DNA from: Caballeronia pedi
GTDB lineage: Bacteria; Pseudomonadota; Gammaproteobacteria; Burkholderiales; Burkholderiaceae
Length of the DNA stretch: 64,000 nucleotides
Assembly (NCBI RefSeq): GCF_001544915.2
Contig: NZ_FCOE02000002.1
Span: 186,001-250,000 of the forward strand
Reading direction: 5' to 3'
The translations under genes were made by a program, and so were the position numbers. Below are positions 17,596 through 26,960 of the stretch, piece after piece. Under the pieces are notes generated by a model that saw only the letters and a list, made by a program, of their open reading frames with translations, was not told the origin of the DNA and made no database searches. The number at the start of each line of letters is the position of its first letter. The first letter of the stretch is position 1.

Positions 17596-19824
17596 CTACG
17601 CCTTCAGCAAATCCTCGATCATCACCGGCAGTTTGCGCACCCGCACCCCCGTCGCGTGATACACCGCGCCGGTGATCGCCGCCGCGATTCCCGCCAGTCC
17701 GATCTCCGCGATCCCGCGCGCGCCGAGTTCGTTGAAGACCGTATCGGGGTAATCGAGGAACGTGACGTCCATCTTCGGCGTATCGGCATTGGTCGCTACG
17801 ACGTAGTCGGCCAGGCTGCTATTGACAGGCGCGCCGCTGCGTTCGTCGTAGACCGTATGCTCGAACAGCGCCATGCCGACGCCCATCACCACCGCGCCTT
17901 CGATCTGATTGCGCCCCGCGCGCGGATTGAGGATCTTGCCCGCATCGATCACGGTCACGACGCGGCTCACGCGCAGGCGCGCGGTCGCGGGTTCCCACGT
18001 CACTTCCGCGAAGTGCGCGCCGAACGAATGGATCGACCACTTCTTCTTCAGCGGATCGTCGAAGCCGCCTTTTGCGCTGCCGCTGCCCGATGCCGCATGC
18101 AGCTTCGCGGCTTCGAGAATGCGTGCGAACGGCACGCCGCTTTCGGGCCGCTCGTTCTTGCGATGCACATGGCCGCCGCTCAGCGCGAGTTCTTCCGCCT
18201 TGACGCCCGCGAACGGCAATCCCTCCGTCTTCGCGGCGCGCGCGAGCAGCGTCTTGATGGCCGCGCGCACCGCATCCGATACCGCCGGAATCACCGATGC
18301 CGTCGCCGCCGATCCACCCGACACCGGCCCGAGCGGCAACGATGTATCGCCCAGACCGACTTCGATTCTGTCGAGCGGAATGCCCGTATGCTCCGCGACG
18401 AGCTGCGCGAGGATCGTGTACGTGCCCGTGCCGATATCCTGTGTGCCGCACGCGACACGCGCGGTGCCGTCCGCGCGCAGATCGACGGTGGCGTCCGCCG
18501 AGAAACGCAGGCCCGGCCAGCTGCACGCGCCGACGCCCCAGCCGAGCACGAGGCCATCGCGCTTCATCGAGCCGATGTCGGGCGTGCGCTTCGACCAGCC
18601 GAATTTCTCCGCGCCCGTCTTCAGGCATTCGACGAAATGCCGCGACGAAAACGGCAAACCGCTGCTTTCATCGACGCTCGGTTCGTTGCGCAAGCGCAGC
18701 TCGACCGGGTCCATCTTCAACGCGATGGCCAGCTCGTCCATCGCCGATTCGAGCGCGAACAGTCCGGGCACCGCGCCGGGTCCGCGCATCGACGTGGGTG
18801 AGCCGACATTGCGTTTCACCGTGCCGCCCGTCACGCGAAGATTGGGCGTGCTGTACATCGACGGCGTCGCTTCGCCGCAGTCTTCCGTGTAATCGTCGTC
18901 GATCGCTTCGTGATTCACGAAGTCATGCTGCAACGACACGAGCTTGCCGTCCTGCGTCGCGGCGAGCCGCACGCGCTGCTGCGTGGTCGGCCTGTGCCCG
19001 ACGTTCTGGAACATCATCTTGCGCGAGAGCACGAGCTTCACGGGCCGCTCGAGTTGCCGCGTCGCAGCTGCGGCGAGGAGCGAATGCGGCCACATCCAGA
19101 GCTTGCCGCCGAAGCCCGAACCGAGATAGCGCGAGATCACGCGCACTTTCTCCTTGGGCAAACCCATCATCTGCATCAGCGTGCCCTGATGATTGGCGAC
19201 GGCCTGACTCGTTTCGTAGAACGTATAACTTTCGCCGTTCCAGTGCGCGATAGTCGCGTGCAGCTCGATCGGGTTATGCGTTTCGACCGGCGTCACGTAG
19301 TTCTCGTCGATCTTCACGGGCGCGTCGTCAAAAGCCTTGTCGGGGTCGCCGCGTTCGCTGTGCACGTCGAGCTTTTTGCTGGCGTCGAGCGTCGCGCTCA
19401 CGTCGTGCGGCGTCCTGTCGTAGCCGACCTTGACCGCGGCGGCCGCGGCGCTCGCCGCTTCGAACGTATCCGCCACGACGAGCGCAACGTACTGCCCGTA
19501 ATAGCGAATGATGTCGTCGTCGAAGGGCGGGCGGTTCTCGTCGACGAAACCGGTATCGATCGAATTCCCGGAGATGCGATAAAAGCGGCCGATATTGCCG
19601 CGATGAAGAATCAGCTTCACGCCGCGCATGGCTTCTGCCGCGGCGAATTCGAGCGACGTGATCCTGCCGCTCGCAATGGTGGCGCCGACCGGCACGGCAT
19701 ACAGCATGCCGGGCAGGTCGACGTCGGAGGTATAAGTCGCGCGGCCGCAGACCTTCAGCGGTCCGTCGATGCGCGACTGGGGCCGTCCAATGAAGGACTG
19801 CGTGATGTCGGGCGCGGTGGACAT
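17596..19824 (-). CDS. paoC: Molybdenum-cofactor subunit of an aldehyde oxidoreductase (PaoC/YagR-like)
   Basis: The 742-aa large subunit of a xanthine-oxidase-family enzyme that oxidises aldehydes to acids at a molybdopterin centre. Visible segments are RIDGPLKVCGRATYTSDVDLPGMLYA at the start (hedged: read as separate motifs), GSGFGGKLWMWPHSLLAA for cofactor binding, RGPGAVPGLFALESAMDELA, GTGTYTILAQLVAEHTG, and a late segment RNQIEGAVVMGVGMAL followed by NELGARGIAEIGLAG, where the conserved catalytic Glu of the family is expected. The start at 19824 (MSTAPD) is chosen because the upstream open frame reads through the FAD subunit gene. It is the last gene of a three-gene operon with the FAD and iron-sulfur subunits, 20 bp behind paoB. 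Confidence 0.9.
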   Translation of the reverse strand: MSTAPDITQSFIGRPQSRIDGPLKVCGRATYTSDVDLPGMLYAVPVGATIASGRITSLEFAAAEAMRGVKLILHRGNIGRFYRISGNSIDTGFVDENRPPFDDDIIRYYGQYVALVVADTFEAASAAAAAVKVGYDRTPHDVSATLDASKKLDVHSERGDPDKAFDDAPVKIDENYVTPVETHNPIELHATIAHWNGESYTFYETSQAVANHQGTLMQMMGLPKEKVRVISRYLGSGFGGKLWMWPHSLLAAAATRQLERPVKLVLSRKMMFQNVGHRPTTQQRVRLAATQDGKLVSLQHDFVNHEAIDDDYTEDCGEATPSMYSTPNLRVTGGTVKRNVGSPTSMRGPGAVPGLFALESAMDELAIALKMDPVELRLRNEPSVDESSGLPFSSRHFVECLKTGAEKFGWSKRTPDIGSMKRDGLVLGWGVGACSWPGLRFSADATVDLRADGTARVACGTQDIGTGTYTILAQLVAEHTGIPLDRIEVGLGDTSLPLGPVSGGSAATASVIPAVSDAVRAAIKTLLARAAKTEGLPFAGVKAEELALSGGHVHRKNERPESGVPFARILEAAKLHAASGSGSAKGGFDDPLKKKWSIHSFGAHFAEVTWEPATARLRVSRVVTVIDAGKILNPRAGRNQIEGAVVMGVGMALFEHTVYDERSGAPVNSSLADYVVATNADTPKMDVTFLDYPDTVFNELGARGIAEIGLAGIAAAITGAVYHATGVRVRKLPVMIEDLLKA

Positions 19825-19844
19825 GTTCGGTTCCTCGGTCGGGT

Positions 19845-20849
19845 TCAGGACGCGGACGTAGCCATCTTCAGCGCATGCACGATGCAGCGCGTCGACAGCT
19901 CGACCTTGAAGCCGTTCTCGCTTTGCGGTTTCGCATCGGCGAGCGCGGCATCGGCGGCGCGTTTGAACGTGGCGTCGTCGGGCGCGGCGTTCAGCAGTTC
20001 CTGTTCCGCCTCGCGCGATCGCCACGGCTTCGTGCCGACGCCGCCCAGACCCACGCGCGCGTGCGCGATGCGCCCATCCTTCACGCCGATCACGACGCCC
20101 GCCGACGCCAGCGCGAACTCATACGACGCGCGATCGCGCAGCTTCAGATAGAACGAGCGCGCGCCTTCGACCATCGGCGGGAGAGTTACGTGCGTGACGA
20201 GATCGCCCGCATCGAGCACGTTCTCGCGATCGGGCGTGTCGCCGGGCAGCAGGAAGAATTCGTCGATCGGAACCGCGCGCTTGCCGCCCGTGCCTTCGAT
20301 ATGCACCGTCGCTTCGAGCGCCTGCAGCGCGACGCACATGTCCGACGGATTGCTCGCGATGCACGATTCGCTCGTGCCGAGAATCGCCATCATGCGATTG
20401 ACGCCCTGAATCGCCGAGCAGCCGCTGCCCGGTTCGCGCTTGTTGCATGGCGATGTCGTATCGCGGAAATACATGCAACGAGTGCGTTGCAGCATGTTGC
20501 CGCCGGTCGTCGCCATGTTGCGCAGCTGCACGGATGCGCCCGCGAGCACCGCCTGCGACAGCACTGCATAACGATCGCGGATCAGCGGATGATGCGCGAG
20601 ATCCGAGTTGCGCGAAGTCGCGCCGATGCGCACGCCGCCATCGCCCGTGGCCTCGATCTTGTCGAGCGGCAGACGGCTGATGTCGACCACGCGCATCGGC
20701 CGTTCGACATTGAGCTTCATCAGATCGAGCAGCGTCGTGCCGCCCGCGAGAAAGCGCACTTCCGCGCCTTGCTGCGCGGTGTGCGCGAGCGCGCCGGCAT
20801 TGATCGCGTCGCGCATGTCGCGCGCGCGGGAGAGCTGAAACATGTCCAT
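19845..20849 (-). CDS. paoB: FAD (and 4Fe-4S) subunit of the aldehyde oxidoreductase (PaoB/YagS-like)
   Basis: A 334-aa subunit of the CO-dehydrogenase/xanthine-dehydrogenase FAD family. FAD-binding sequence FLAGGTTLLDLMKLNVERP is near residue 45 and TTGGNMLQRTRC near residue 115. A cysteine insertion (RC at the start, SPCNKRE, GSGCSA, SESCIAS) matches the extra 4Fe-4S cluster known from E. coli PaoB, which ordinary xanthine dehydrogenase FAD subunits lack. That is the main reason for calling the complex PaoABC-like. It lies 10 bp behind the 2Fe-2S subunit gene and 20 bp before the molybdenum subunit gene. Confidence 0.9.
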   Translation of the reverse strand: MDMFQLSRARDMRDAINAGALAHTAQQGAEVRFLAGGTTLLDLMKLNVERPMRVVDISRLPLDKIEATGDGGVRIGATSRNSDLAHHPLIRDRYAVLSQAVLAGASVQLRNMATTGGNMLQRTRCMYFRDTTSPCNKREPGSGCSAIQGVNRMMAILGTSESCIASNPSDMCVALQALEATVHIEGTGGKRAVPIDEFFLLPGDTPDRENVLDAGDLVTHVTLPPMVEGARSFYLKLRDRASYEFALASAGVVIGVKDGRIAHARVGLGGVGTKPWRSREAEQELLNAAPDDATFKRAADAALADAKPQSENGFKVELSTRCIVHALKMATSAS

Positions 20850-20859
20850 GGCGCGCTCC

Positions 20860-21441
20860 TTATTTAGCCGTTGGCTTGTTCGCGCGCACCGACTGGATCG
20901 CCGCGACGATGTTCTGATAAGCGCCGCAACGGCACAGGTTGCCGCTCATGGCTTCGCGCACGTCATCGTCGCTCGGGCCGATGGGTTCATCGAGCAGCGC
21001 CACCGCCGACATCAACTGACCGGCCGTGCAGTAGCCGCACTGATAGCCGTCGCATTCGACGAACGCGGCCTGCAGCGGATGCAACGCCTCCACTTCGCCG
21101 ATGCTTTCTATTGTCGCGATGGTGTCGCCGTCGCACGCGGCCGCGAAACAGAGGCACGAGTTCACGCGGCGGCCGTTCACATGAACGGTGCATGCGCCGC
21201 ATTGGCCGTGATCGCAGCCCTTCTTCGTGCCGGTCAGATGAAGATGCTCGCGCAATGCATCTAATAACGTCGTGCGCGGATCGAGCGAAAGCGTCTCGCT
21301 GCGGCCATTGACGGTCATCGTGAACGTGACGGTCGCGCCGTCGGCCTGCGCGGGGGACGGTGCGAGTGCCTTGGCGCGCCGGGTCTTGTTGGGTGTATCG
21401 GCGTGCGTGGTTTTCGATTGGGGGATGTGACGTTGTGGCAT
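20860..21441 (-). CDS. paoA: 2Fe-2S subunit of the aldehyde oxidoreductase (PaoA/YagT-like)
   Basis: The 193-aa electron-transfer subunit with two 2Fe-2S clusters. The plant-ferredoxin cluster is CX4CX2C (GCDHGQCGACTV) with a fourth Cys in NSCLC, and the helical-domain cluster uses CGYCTAG and GNLCRCGAY. The start at 21441 follows AAGGAG; the frame stays open upstream but that translation is not family-like. The N-terminal 35 residues are polar with a lone RR and no hydrophobic core, so the Tat signal that exports E. coli PaoABC to the periplasm is not visible and the enzyme is probably cytoplasmic. No XdhC/PaoD maturation gene is next to the operon in this window. Confidence 0.9.
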   Translation of the reverse strand: MPQRHIPQSKTTHADTPNKTRRAKALAPSPAQADGATVTFTMTVNGRSETLSLDPRTTLLDALREHLHLTGTKKGCDHGQCGACTVHVNGRRVNSCLCFAAACDGDTIATIESIGEVEALHPLQAAFVECDGYQCGYCTAGQLMSAVALLDEPIGPSDDDVREAMSGNLCRCGAYQNIVAAIQSVRANKPTAK

Positions 21442-21732
21442 CGAGCAATCTCCTTGAATAGTGCAGCACGCTGCTGCACTGATGCGGCAAAGCGGCAGGA
21501 CGTGAGAGAGGCGAAGATGCGGCGAAGTGTCGGGCGCCGATGGCGCGGGGGAAGGGCGGCGGGAAAGGGTCTGCGCGAACGCGTGCAGGACCTTCGAACG
21601 CCGGCGATGCGGCGAAAGACGACACTCAGCCAGTATAGGCACGCGCCGCGAAACTTTCTCGATCGAAAGCTGGCGCGGACGGCAGCCATGCAGCGGGCGC
21701 ACGAAGCATGCCCGCCACGGCGTCGAGGTGCT

Positions 21733-21840
21733 TCAGTGAGTGAGCACGGCGCGCGCGAACAATGAAAGCAGGAACACGCCGACCGTCGTGAAGGCGACGA
21801 GGGCCACGAGGATCAGGATCAGGCGAAGGATCATCTGCAT
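21733..21840 (-). CDS. 35-aa single-pass membrane peptide
   Basis: A short reading frame not explained by its neighbours. It starts MQMILRLILILVALVAF and is hydrophobic from about residue 4 to 28 (one membrane helix), with a short tail LFARAVLTH. The candidate ribosome site GGAAC is weak. It begins 11 bp after a minus-strand terminator that would end the transporter transcript, and stops 291 bp before the paoA start codon. It might be a genuine small membrane protein, or a chance frame. I know no function. Confidence 0.45.
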   Translation of the reverse strand: MQMILRLILILVALVAFTTVGVFLLSLFARAVLTH

Positions 21841-21851
21841 CGTGTCGTTCC

Positions 21852-21875
21852 AAAAAAATGGCCGCTTGCGCGGCC
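21852..21875 (-). terminator. Rho-independent terminator of the MHS transporter gene
   Basis: On the minus strand, stem arms at 21870-21875 and 21860-21865 (GGCCGC/GCGGCC) with a 4-base loop are followed by A and seven T residues (21858-21852). It lies about 135 bp after the transporter stop. Confidence 0.8.
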
Positions 21876-22008
21876 GGAAGGAGGGGTGGATCGGTCAGCC
21901 GTCAGACTAGGCGCGCTTTCTTAAATCAGACTTAAGCGCGCCGACTCTCCATGCGTTCCGTTCGGGCCGGCCCATTTTCCTTCCTTTCCGGCCGCGATGC
22001 AGCGGAGC

Positions 22009-23334
22009 TTACCGCAGCGCTTCGCTATAACGGTCGCGCAGCGGGAACAGCGTCAGAAGCGCGACCGCGCTGCCGAAGATCACGTAATAGCAGATCGACA
22101 GCGGATCGCCCGTGGTCATCGTCAGCCATTGCACGATCGCCGGCGCAAAGCCGCCGAAAATCATCACCGCGACGTTGTAGCTCACCGAGATGCCCGTCGA
22201 GCGCACGCTCGAAGGCAGCAGTTCGGAGATGAACGCGGGATAGCAGCCCTGAAAGATGCCGAGATAGGTCATCAACAGCGCCTGACAGACGATCAGCATC
22301 GGCAGACTGGGATGCGCGGTGAGCACCGCGAAGATCGGATACGCCGTCACCAGCGACAGTGCGAGCGCGGTCCCCATCAGCTTCTTGCGGCCGATGCGGT
22401 CCGACAGGCGGCCGAAAAACGGGCAGCAGACGAGATACACGAGCGCGCCGATCGTCGAGCTGATGAGGCCGTCGGTGAGCGCCATGTGCAGCACGCGCGT
22501 GGCATGCGTCGGCAGATACAGCAGGAAGATGTACGTGCCGATGGTGCCGAACACCGTGAGCCCGAAGCCCGCGAGCACGGACATCCAGTGCTTCGTGGCG
22601 GTGTCGCGGATCGGCCGCGCGCTCAGTTCGTTCTTCTGCGCCTTGTCGACGAACACGGGCGATTCGTCGAGCTTCGAGCGCAGATACAGACCGACCGGCA
22701 CGATCAGGAGACCGATCACGAACGGAATACGCCAGCCCGAGCTATTCAGGTGCTCGGGGCTCAGCGTGCGCGTGAGCACCGCGCCGAAGAACGAACCCGC
22801 GAGACTCGCCGCGGCTTGCGCGACCATCTGGAAGCTGCCGAAGTAGCCGCGCCTGTTGGCGGGCGCGTATTCGACGAGAAACGCCGTCGCGCAGCCCACT
22901 TCGCCGCCCGCCGAGAAGCCCTGGATCAGACGCCCGAGCAGCATCAAGAGCGGCGCGGCGATGCCGATCGCGGCATAGGTCGGCGCGAACGCGATGATCG
23001 CGATGCCGACCGCCATCAGCGAGATGGTCAGCGTGAGCGCCGACTTGCGGCCGACGCGATCCGCGACCGCGCCGAGCACGATGCCGCCGAGCGGGCGCGT
23101 CAGAAAGCCGACGCCGAAGGTGGCCCAGGTCGCGAGGAGTGAGATGGTGGGATTCGTTGCGGGAAAGTACAGCTTGGCGATGATGACGGCGAAAAAGCCG
23201 TAGACCATGAAGTCGAACCATTCGAGCGCGTTGCCGATGGTCGATACGACGATGGCTCGTCGGCCGGACATGTTGATCGCGGCATTCTCTTCGGCCGCGT
23301 GGGCTGCGGGTAGTACGGTGCTCATCGAATGCAC
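22009..23334 (-). CDS. MFS metabolite:H+ symporter (MHS family)
   Basis: A 441-aa, twelve-helix inner-membrane transporter of the metabolite:H+ symporter family (ProP/ShiA/KgtP relatives). The first helix region IGNALEWFDFMVYGFFAVIIAK and the loop GAVADRVGRKSAL are characteristic, as is RLIQGFSAGGEVGCATAFLVEYAP. It imports an organic acid, amino acid or betaine with protons; the substrate cannot be told. It is transcribed away from a LysR gene 185 bp distant, which probably controls it together with the amidohydrolase and peptidase genes on the other side. The start is at 23334, with a second Met three codons in as an option. Confidence 0.9.
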   Translation of the reverse strand: MHSMSTVLPAAHAAEENAAINMSGRRAIVVSTIGNALEWFDFMVYGFFAVIIAKLYFPATNPTISLLATWATFGVGFLTRPLGGIVLGAVADRVGRKSALTLTISLMAVGIAIIAFAPTYAAIGIAAPLLMLLGRLIQGFSAGGEVGCATAFLVEYAPANRRGYFGSFQMVAQAAASLAGSFFGAVLTRTLSPEHLNSSGWRIPFVIGLLIVPVGLYLRSKLDESPVFVDKAQKNELSARPIRDTATKHWMSVLAGFGLTVFGTIGTYIFLLYLPTHATRVLHMALTDGLISSTIGALVYLVCCPFFGRLSDRIGRKKLMGTALALSLVTAYPIFAVLTAHPSLPMLIVCQALLMTYLGIFQGCYPAFISELLPSSVRSTGISVSYNVAVMIFGGFAPAIVQWLTMTTGDPLSICYYVIFGSAVALLTLFPLRDRYSEALR

Positions 23335-23455
23335 TCCGTTGCGTGGGGCGATTGATCAGGTGCGACGACATCCGCTATTTTTGTTGGCTCGCCGGGCAAA
23401 GCACGCGAGCCGCTGCAACACGCAAACATTACGCCGAGTTGAAATAAGAAAATAT

Positions 23456-23464
23456 AGAATTTCT
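23456..23464. promoter_or_regulatory. Candidate LysR-type binding site
   Basis: AGAATTTCT (23456-23464) is a perfect 9-bp palindrome inside a T-N11-A frame, 55 bp before the LysR start codon and 121 bp from the divergent transporter start. The surrounding 23440-23475 is the most AT-rich part of the gap and could hold both promoters. Confidence 0.35.
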
Positions 23465-23519
23465 GAACTGACACTCAAGCAAACCTGATCGAACGATCGG
23501 GGTTTGCCCCTAAGGCTCG

Positions 23520-24416
23520 ATGAGCAACATTCGCTTTTTGCGCACCTTCATCGCCGTCGCGCGATACGGCTCGTTTGCGGCGGCCGCCGAGAAAGTCGCG
23601 CTCACGCAGGCTGCGGTGAGCATGCAAATGCAGTCGCTCGAAGACGATCTGAAACGCCCGCTCTTCGACCGCGTGGGCCGCACCAACCGGCTGACGAGCA
23701 TCGGCAAGCAGGTCTTGCCGCAGGCGGAACGCATCGTCGCGCTATACGACGGCATGCGGCTCACCGGGCTCGACGACGAGATCGCCGGATCGGTGTCCAT
23801 TGGCGCGGTCGATTCGGCGATGGGCGCGCTCGCCTCCGTCGTCACCGAATTGAAAGGTCAGTATCCACGGCTCGATGTGCGGCTCTTCACCGGCAAGGCG
23901 CTCGCGCTCGCGCCGCAAGTGGAGGCGGGCGAGATCGATGCCGCCGTGATCGTGGAAATGGCCGGCAAGACGCCCGCAAGCCTCAACTGGACGCCGCTTT
24001 ATTCGGAGCCGCTCGTCGCGATCGGAACGCCGGCCAGCGCGCCCGCGAGCGCCGCCGACATGCTCGCGAGCCGGCCGTTTCTGCGTTTCGATCGCGCGCA
24101 GCGTACCGGTGCGCTGATCGATCGCGCGCTCAAGCACAACCGTCTCGCGGTCAACGAGTTTCTCGAACTGAATTCGCTGGAAGTGATCGTCGAACTGGTG
24201 CGGCAGGATGCGGGCGTGTCGGTCGTGCCGTTGCTCGAATACGGCTCGTGGGCGAGCGATCCCGCATTGCGCGTACTGCCGCTCGCGAAGAACACGCCGC
24301 GCCGTGTCGTCGGCATGCTGGAGCGCAAGATCCACGATCGCCACGCGGTGATGAGCGTCGTGCAGGAGCGCATTCGCGCGCGTTCGCGCGGCGCGCTGCC
24401 GCTGCAGGAAAGCTAA
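23520..24416 (+). CDS. LysR-family transcriptional regulator
   Basis: A 298-aa LysR regulator. The N-terminal winged helix (FLRTFIAVARYGSFAAAAEKVALTQAAVSMQMQSLE, read in parts) is followed by a linker helix and a type 2 periplasmic-binding-like effector domain. It sits between a divergent MHS transporter and a downstream M20 amidohydrolase/M14 peptidase pair, which suggests that it senses the transported compound, perhaps an N-acyl amino acid or short peptide-like molecule. That reading is inference from neighbours only. Translation starts at the ATG at 23520, which follows a weak ribosome site (AAGG). Confidence 0.92.
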   Translation: MSNIRFLRTFIAVARYGSFAAAAEKVALTQAAVSMQMQSLEDDLKRPLFDRVGRTNRLTSIGKQVLPQAERIVALYDGMRLTGLDDEIAGSVSIGAVDSAMGALASVVTELKGQYPRLDVRLFTGKALALAPQVEAGEIDAAVIVEMAGKTPASLNWTPLYSEPLVAIGTPASAPASAADMLASRPFLRFDRAQRTGALIDRALKHNRLAVNEFLELNSLEVIVELVRQDAGVSVVPLLEYGSWASDPALRVLPLAKNTPRRVVGMLERKIHDRHAVMSVVQERIRARSRGALPLQES

Positions 24417-24512
24417 AGCTTTCCTTAAGTCACGGACAAGAAATATCAGCTTTCGCTGTTATTTCCCGCCATCGACAATGCTTCGGGTCATTCAATCACA
24501 CACGAGGAAAGC

Positions 24513-25706
24513 ATGTCGATCATTCCCGAGATCGCCCAGTCGCGCGACGAGATTCAGGCCATTCGCCGTGATATCCACGCCCATCCCGAACTCTGTTACG
24601 AAGAAGCGCGCACGGCGGAACTGGTCGCGCAAAAGCTCGCAAGCTGGGATATCGAAGTGACGTGCGGGCTCGGCAAGACGGGCGTCGTCGGTGTCTTGAA
24701 GACGGGCACGGGCAAACGCGCGATCGGCCTGCGCGCCGATATGGACGCGCTGCCCATTCCCGAATCGAACACGTTCGCGCATGCGTCGCGCCACGAGAAC
24801 AAGATGCACGCGTGCGGCCACGACGGCCACACCGCGATGCTCCTCGGCGCCGCGCAATATCTCGCGAAGCACCGCGATTTCGACGGCACGGTGGTGTTCA
24901 TCTTTCAGCCTGCCGAGGAAGGCGGCGGCGGCGCGAAGGCGATGATCGACGACGGTCTTTTCGAGCGCTTTCCCGTCGATGCCGTGTTCGCGCTGCACAA
25001 CTGGCCGGGCATGGCGGCGGGCGAATTCGGCGCGCGCGTCGGGGCGACGCAGGCATCGAGCAACGAGTTCGAGATTCGCATCGAAGGCGTGGGCTCGCAT
25101 GCGGCGATTCCGCACGATGGCGTCGATCCCGTATTCACCGCGCTGCAGATCGGCACGGGTTTGCAGAGCATCGTGACGCGCAACAAGCGGCCCATCGACG
25201 CGGCCGTGCTCTCGATCACGCGGATGCAGGCGGGCCACGCGGTCAACGCGATTCCGACCACCGCGACGCTCGCGGGCACCGTGCGCACGTTTTCCGTCGA
25301 CGTGCTCGATCTGATCGAGACGCGCATGAAGGAAATCGTCGCGGCGACGGCGACGGCGTATCGATGCAAGGCCGAGGTCAGGTTCGTACGCAACTATCCG
25401 CCGACGGTGAATACGGAAGCCGAAACGCGTTTCGCGCTGGGCGTGATGCGCGACGTGGCTGGCGCTGAGCGTGTCAACGCCAATGTCGACCCGACGATGG
25501 GCGCGGAGGACTTCTCGTTCATGCTGCTGGAGCGGCCCGGTTGTTATGGGTACATCGGTAATGGAGTCGGTGCGCATCGCGAGCACGGGCATGGGCTCGG
25601 ACCGTGCACGCTGCACAACAGCAGCTACGACTTCAACGACGACGTGCTCACGCTCGGCTCGACTTATTGGGTACGGCTCGTCGAAAAATTTCTCGCGCGT
25701 GCTTGA
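24513..25706 (+). CDS. M20-family amidohydrolase (hippurate hydrolase/IAA-amino acid hydrolase type)
   Basis: A 397-aa zinc amidohydrolase of the M20D group that cleaves N-acyl amino acids. Metal-site sequences are seen in order: GLRADMDALP, HACGHDGHTAMLLG (Cys and His ligands), FIFQPAEEGGGGA (catalytic and ligand Glu), HNWPG, and a C-terminal PTMGAEDFSFML. The dimerisation domain lies between about residues 180 and 290. The ATG at 24513 follows a strong GAGGAAA. The next gene starts 10 bp after its stop, so the two form an operon behind the LysR gene. Confidence 0.92.
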   Translation: MSIIPEIAQSRDEIQAIRRDIHAHPELCYEEARTAELVAQKLASWDIEVTCGLGKTGVVGVLKTGTGKRAIGLRADMDALPIPESNTFAHASRHENKMHACGHDGHTAMLLGAAQYLAKHRDFDGTVVFIFQPAEEGGGGAKAMIDDGLFERFPVDAVFALHNWPGMAAGEFGARVGATQASSNEFEIRIEGVGSHAAIPHDGVDPVFTALQIGTGLQSIVTRNKRPIDAAVLSITRMQAGHAVNAIPTTATLAGTVRTFSVDVLDLIETRMKEIVAATATAYRCKAEVRFVRNYPPTVNTEAETRFALGVMRDVAGAERVNANVDPTMGAEDFSFMLLERPGCYGYIGNGVGAHREHGHGLGPCTLHNSSYDFNDDVLTLGSTYWVRLVEKFLARA

Positions 25707-25716
25707 GGAGGCGGAC

Positions 25717-26784
25717 ATGTTTTCATCGACCTACCGCGAGGCGCGTCAGCGTTTTCTCGATACCGCCGCCGAGCGCCAACTCGCGGTCGATACGCGCGTG
25801 CTCGAAGGCATCGAGGGTCTGGAAGGCGAGACGCTCGCGACCGATGTCGTGCGTATCGGTCCCGCCGATGCGAAGCGCCTGCTCGTACTGACATCCGCGA
25901 CGCATGGCGTCGAAGGCTTTTGCGGCTCGGGCGCGCAGATCGCATTGATGCGCGACGATGCGTTGCGCGCGTTGATGGAAAAACTCGGCGTCGCGATGCT
26001 GCTCGTTCACGCGATCAATCCGTATGGCTTTTCGTATCTGAGCCGCACGACCGAAGGCAATGTCGATCTGAACCGGAACAGCGTGGATTTCAGCGGGCCG
26101 TTGCCGCAGAACGCGGGCTATGCGGAACTGCACGATCTGCTGATTCCCGCGCACTGGCCGCCTGACGAAGCGAACGTCGCGGCGATTCGTTCGTACATCG
26201 AAACGCGTGGTCAATGGGCCTATCAGCAAGCGGTGACGACGGGGCAATACTCGCATCCGCAAGGCATGTTCTACGGCGGCGCGCAGACCGCGTGGAGCAC
26301 GCGCACGATGCGCGATCTGCTCGCGGAATATGGCGAAACTTGCGTGGCGATCGGCTGGATCGACTTCCATACGGGGCTCGGCCCGAGCGGCTTCGGCGCG
26401 AAGATCTGCGTCGGCGATGTGACGCGTGCGCGTCGCTGGTGGGGCGCGGACGTGACGAGCCCGTCGGATGGCACGTCGATCGCGGCCGATGTCGCCGGAC
26501 CATTGCTCGATACCTTGCGGCAGACGTGCGCGCATGCCGCGATCGCATCGATCGCGATCGAATACGGCACCGTGCCGCTGACCGACATGCTCGACATGCT
26601 GCGTGCGGATGTGTGGGTGCGTCATCACCCCGACGCGCCGGATGAATTGAAGGCGGACATTCGCCGGCAGATTCGCGCCGCGTTCTATATCGATGACGAT
26701 GTCTGGCGCGGGATGATCGTCGGTCAGGCGCGGGCGGTGGTGTTGCAGGGGTTATACGGGCTTGCGCGCGAAGAAGGCGTGTGA
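25717..26784 (+). CDS. M14-like zinc peptidase (DUF2817 family)
   Basis: A 355-aa protein of the DUF2817 group, related to zinc carboxypeptidases. The HxxE zinc pair is in ATHGVEGFCGS (about residue 60), AINPYGFSYLSRTTEGNVDLNRN resembles the carboxypeptidase substrate region, a third ligand is plausible in WIDFHTGLG, and AIEYGT could give the catalytic Glu. The start at 25717 follows TTGAGGAGGCG. It is co-transcribed with the M20 amidohydrolase 10 bp upstream, so both hydrolases may dismantle the same amide or peptide. No signal peptide, so it acts in the cytoplasm. Confidence 0.85.
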   Translation: MFSSTYREARQRFLDTAAERQLAVDTRVLEGIEGLEGETLATDVVRIGPADAKRLLVLTSATHGVEGFCGSGAQIALMRDDALRALMEKLGVAMLLVHAINPYGFSYLSRTTEGNVDLNRNSVDFSGPLPQNAGYAELHDLLIPAHWPPDEANVAAIRSYIETRGQWAYQQAVTTGQYSHPQGMFYGGAQTAWSTRTMRDLLAEYGETCVAIGWIDFHTGLGPSGFGAKICVGDVTRARRWWGADVTSPSDGTSIAADVAGPLLDTLRQTCAHAAIASIAIEYGTVPLTDMLDMLRADVWVRHHPDAPDELKADIRRQIRAAFYIDDDVWRGMIVGQARAVVLQGLYGLAREEGV

Positions 26785-26960
26785 GGCATAAGTAACGCGG
26801 ATGGTTCTGCGGACTGCATCAAGCTGATTTTTGGGATATTGGGCTCGCGCACGTGAAGCACGTCATTAGAATTTCAAGTTCGCGAAACTAAGTATTTCTT
26901 ATCGTCTATCCCGATGACGGCGATACAATCCGCACAACAGAAAAGAGCATCGTCCGCAAC

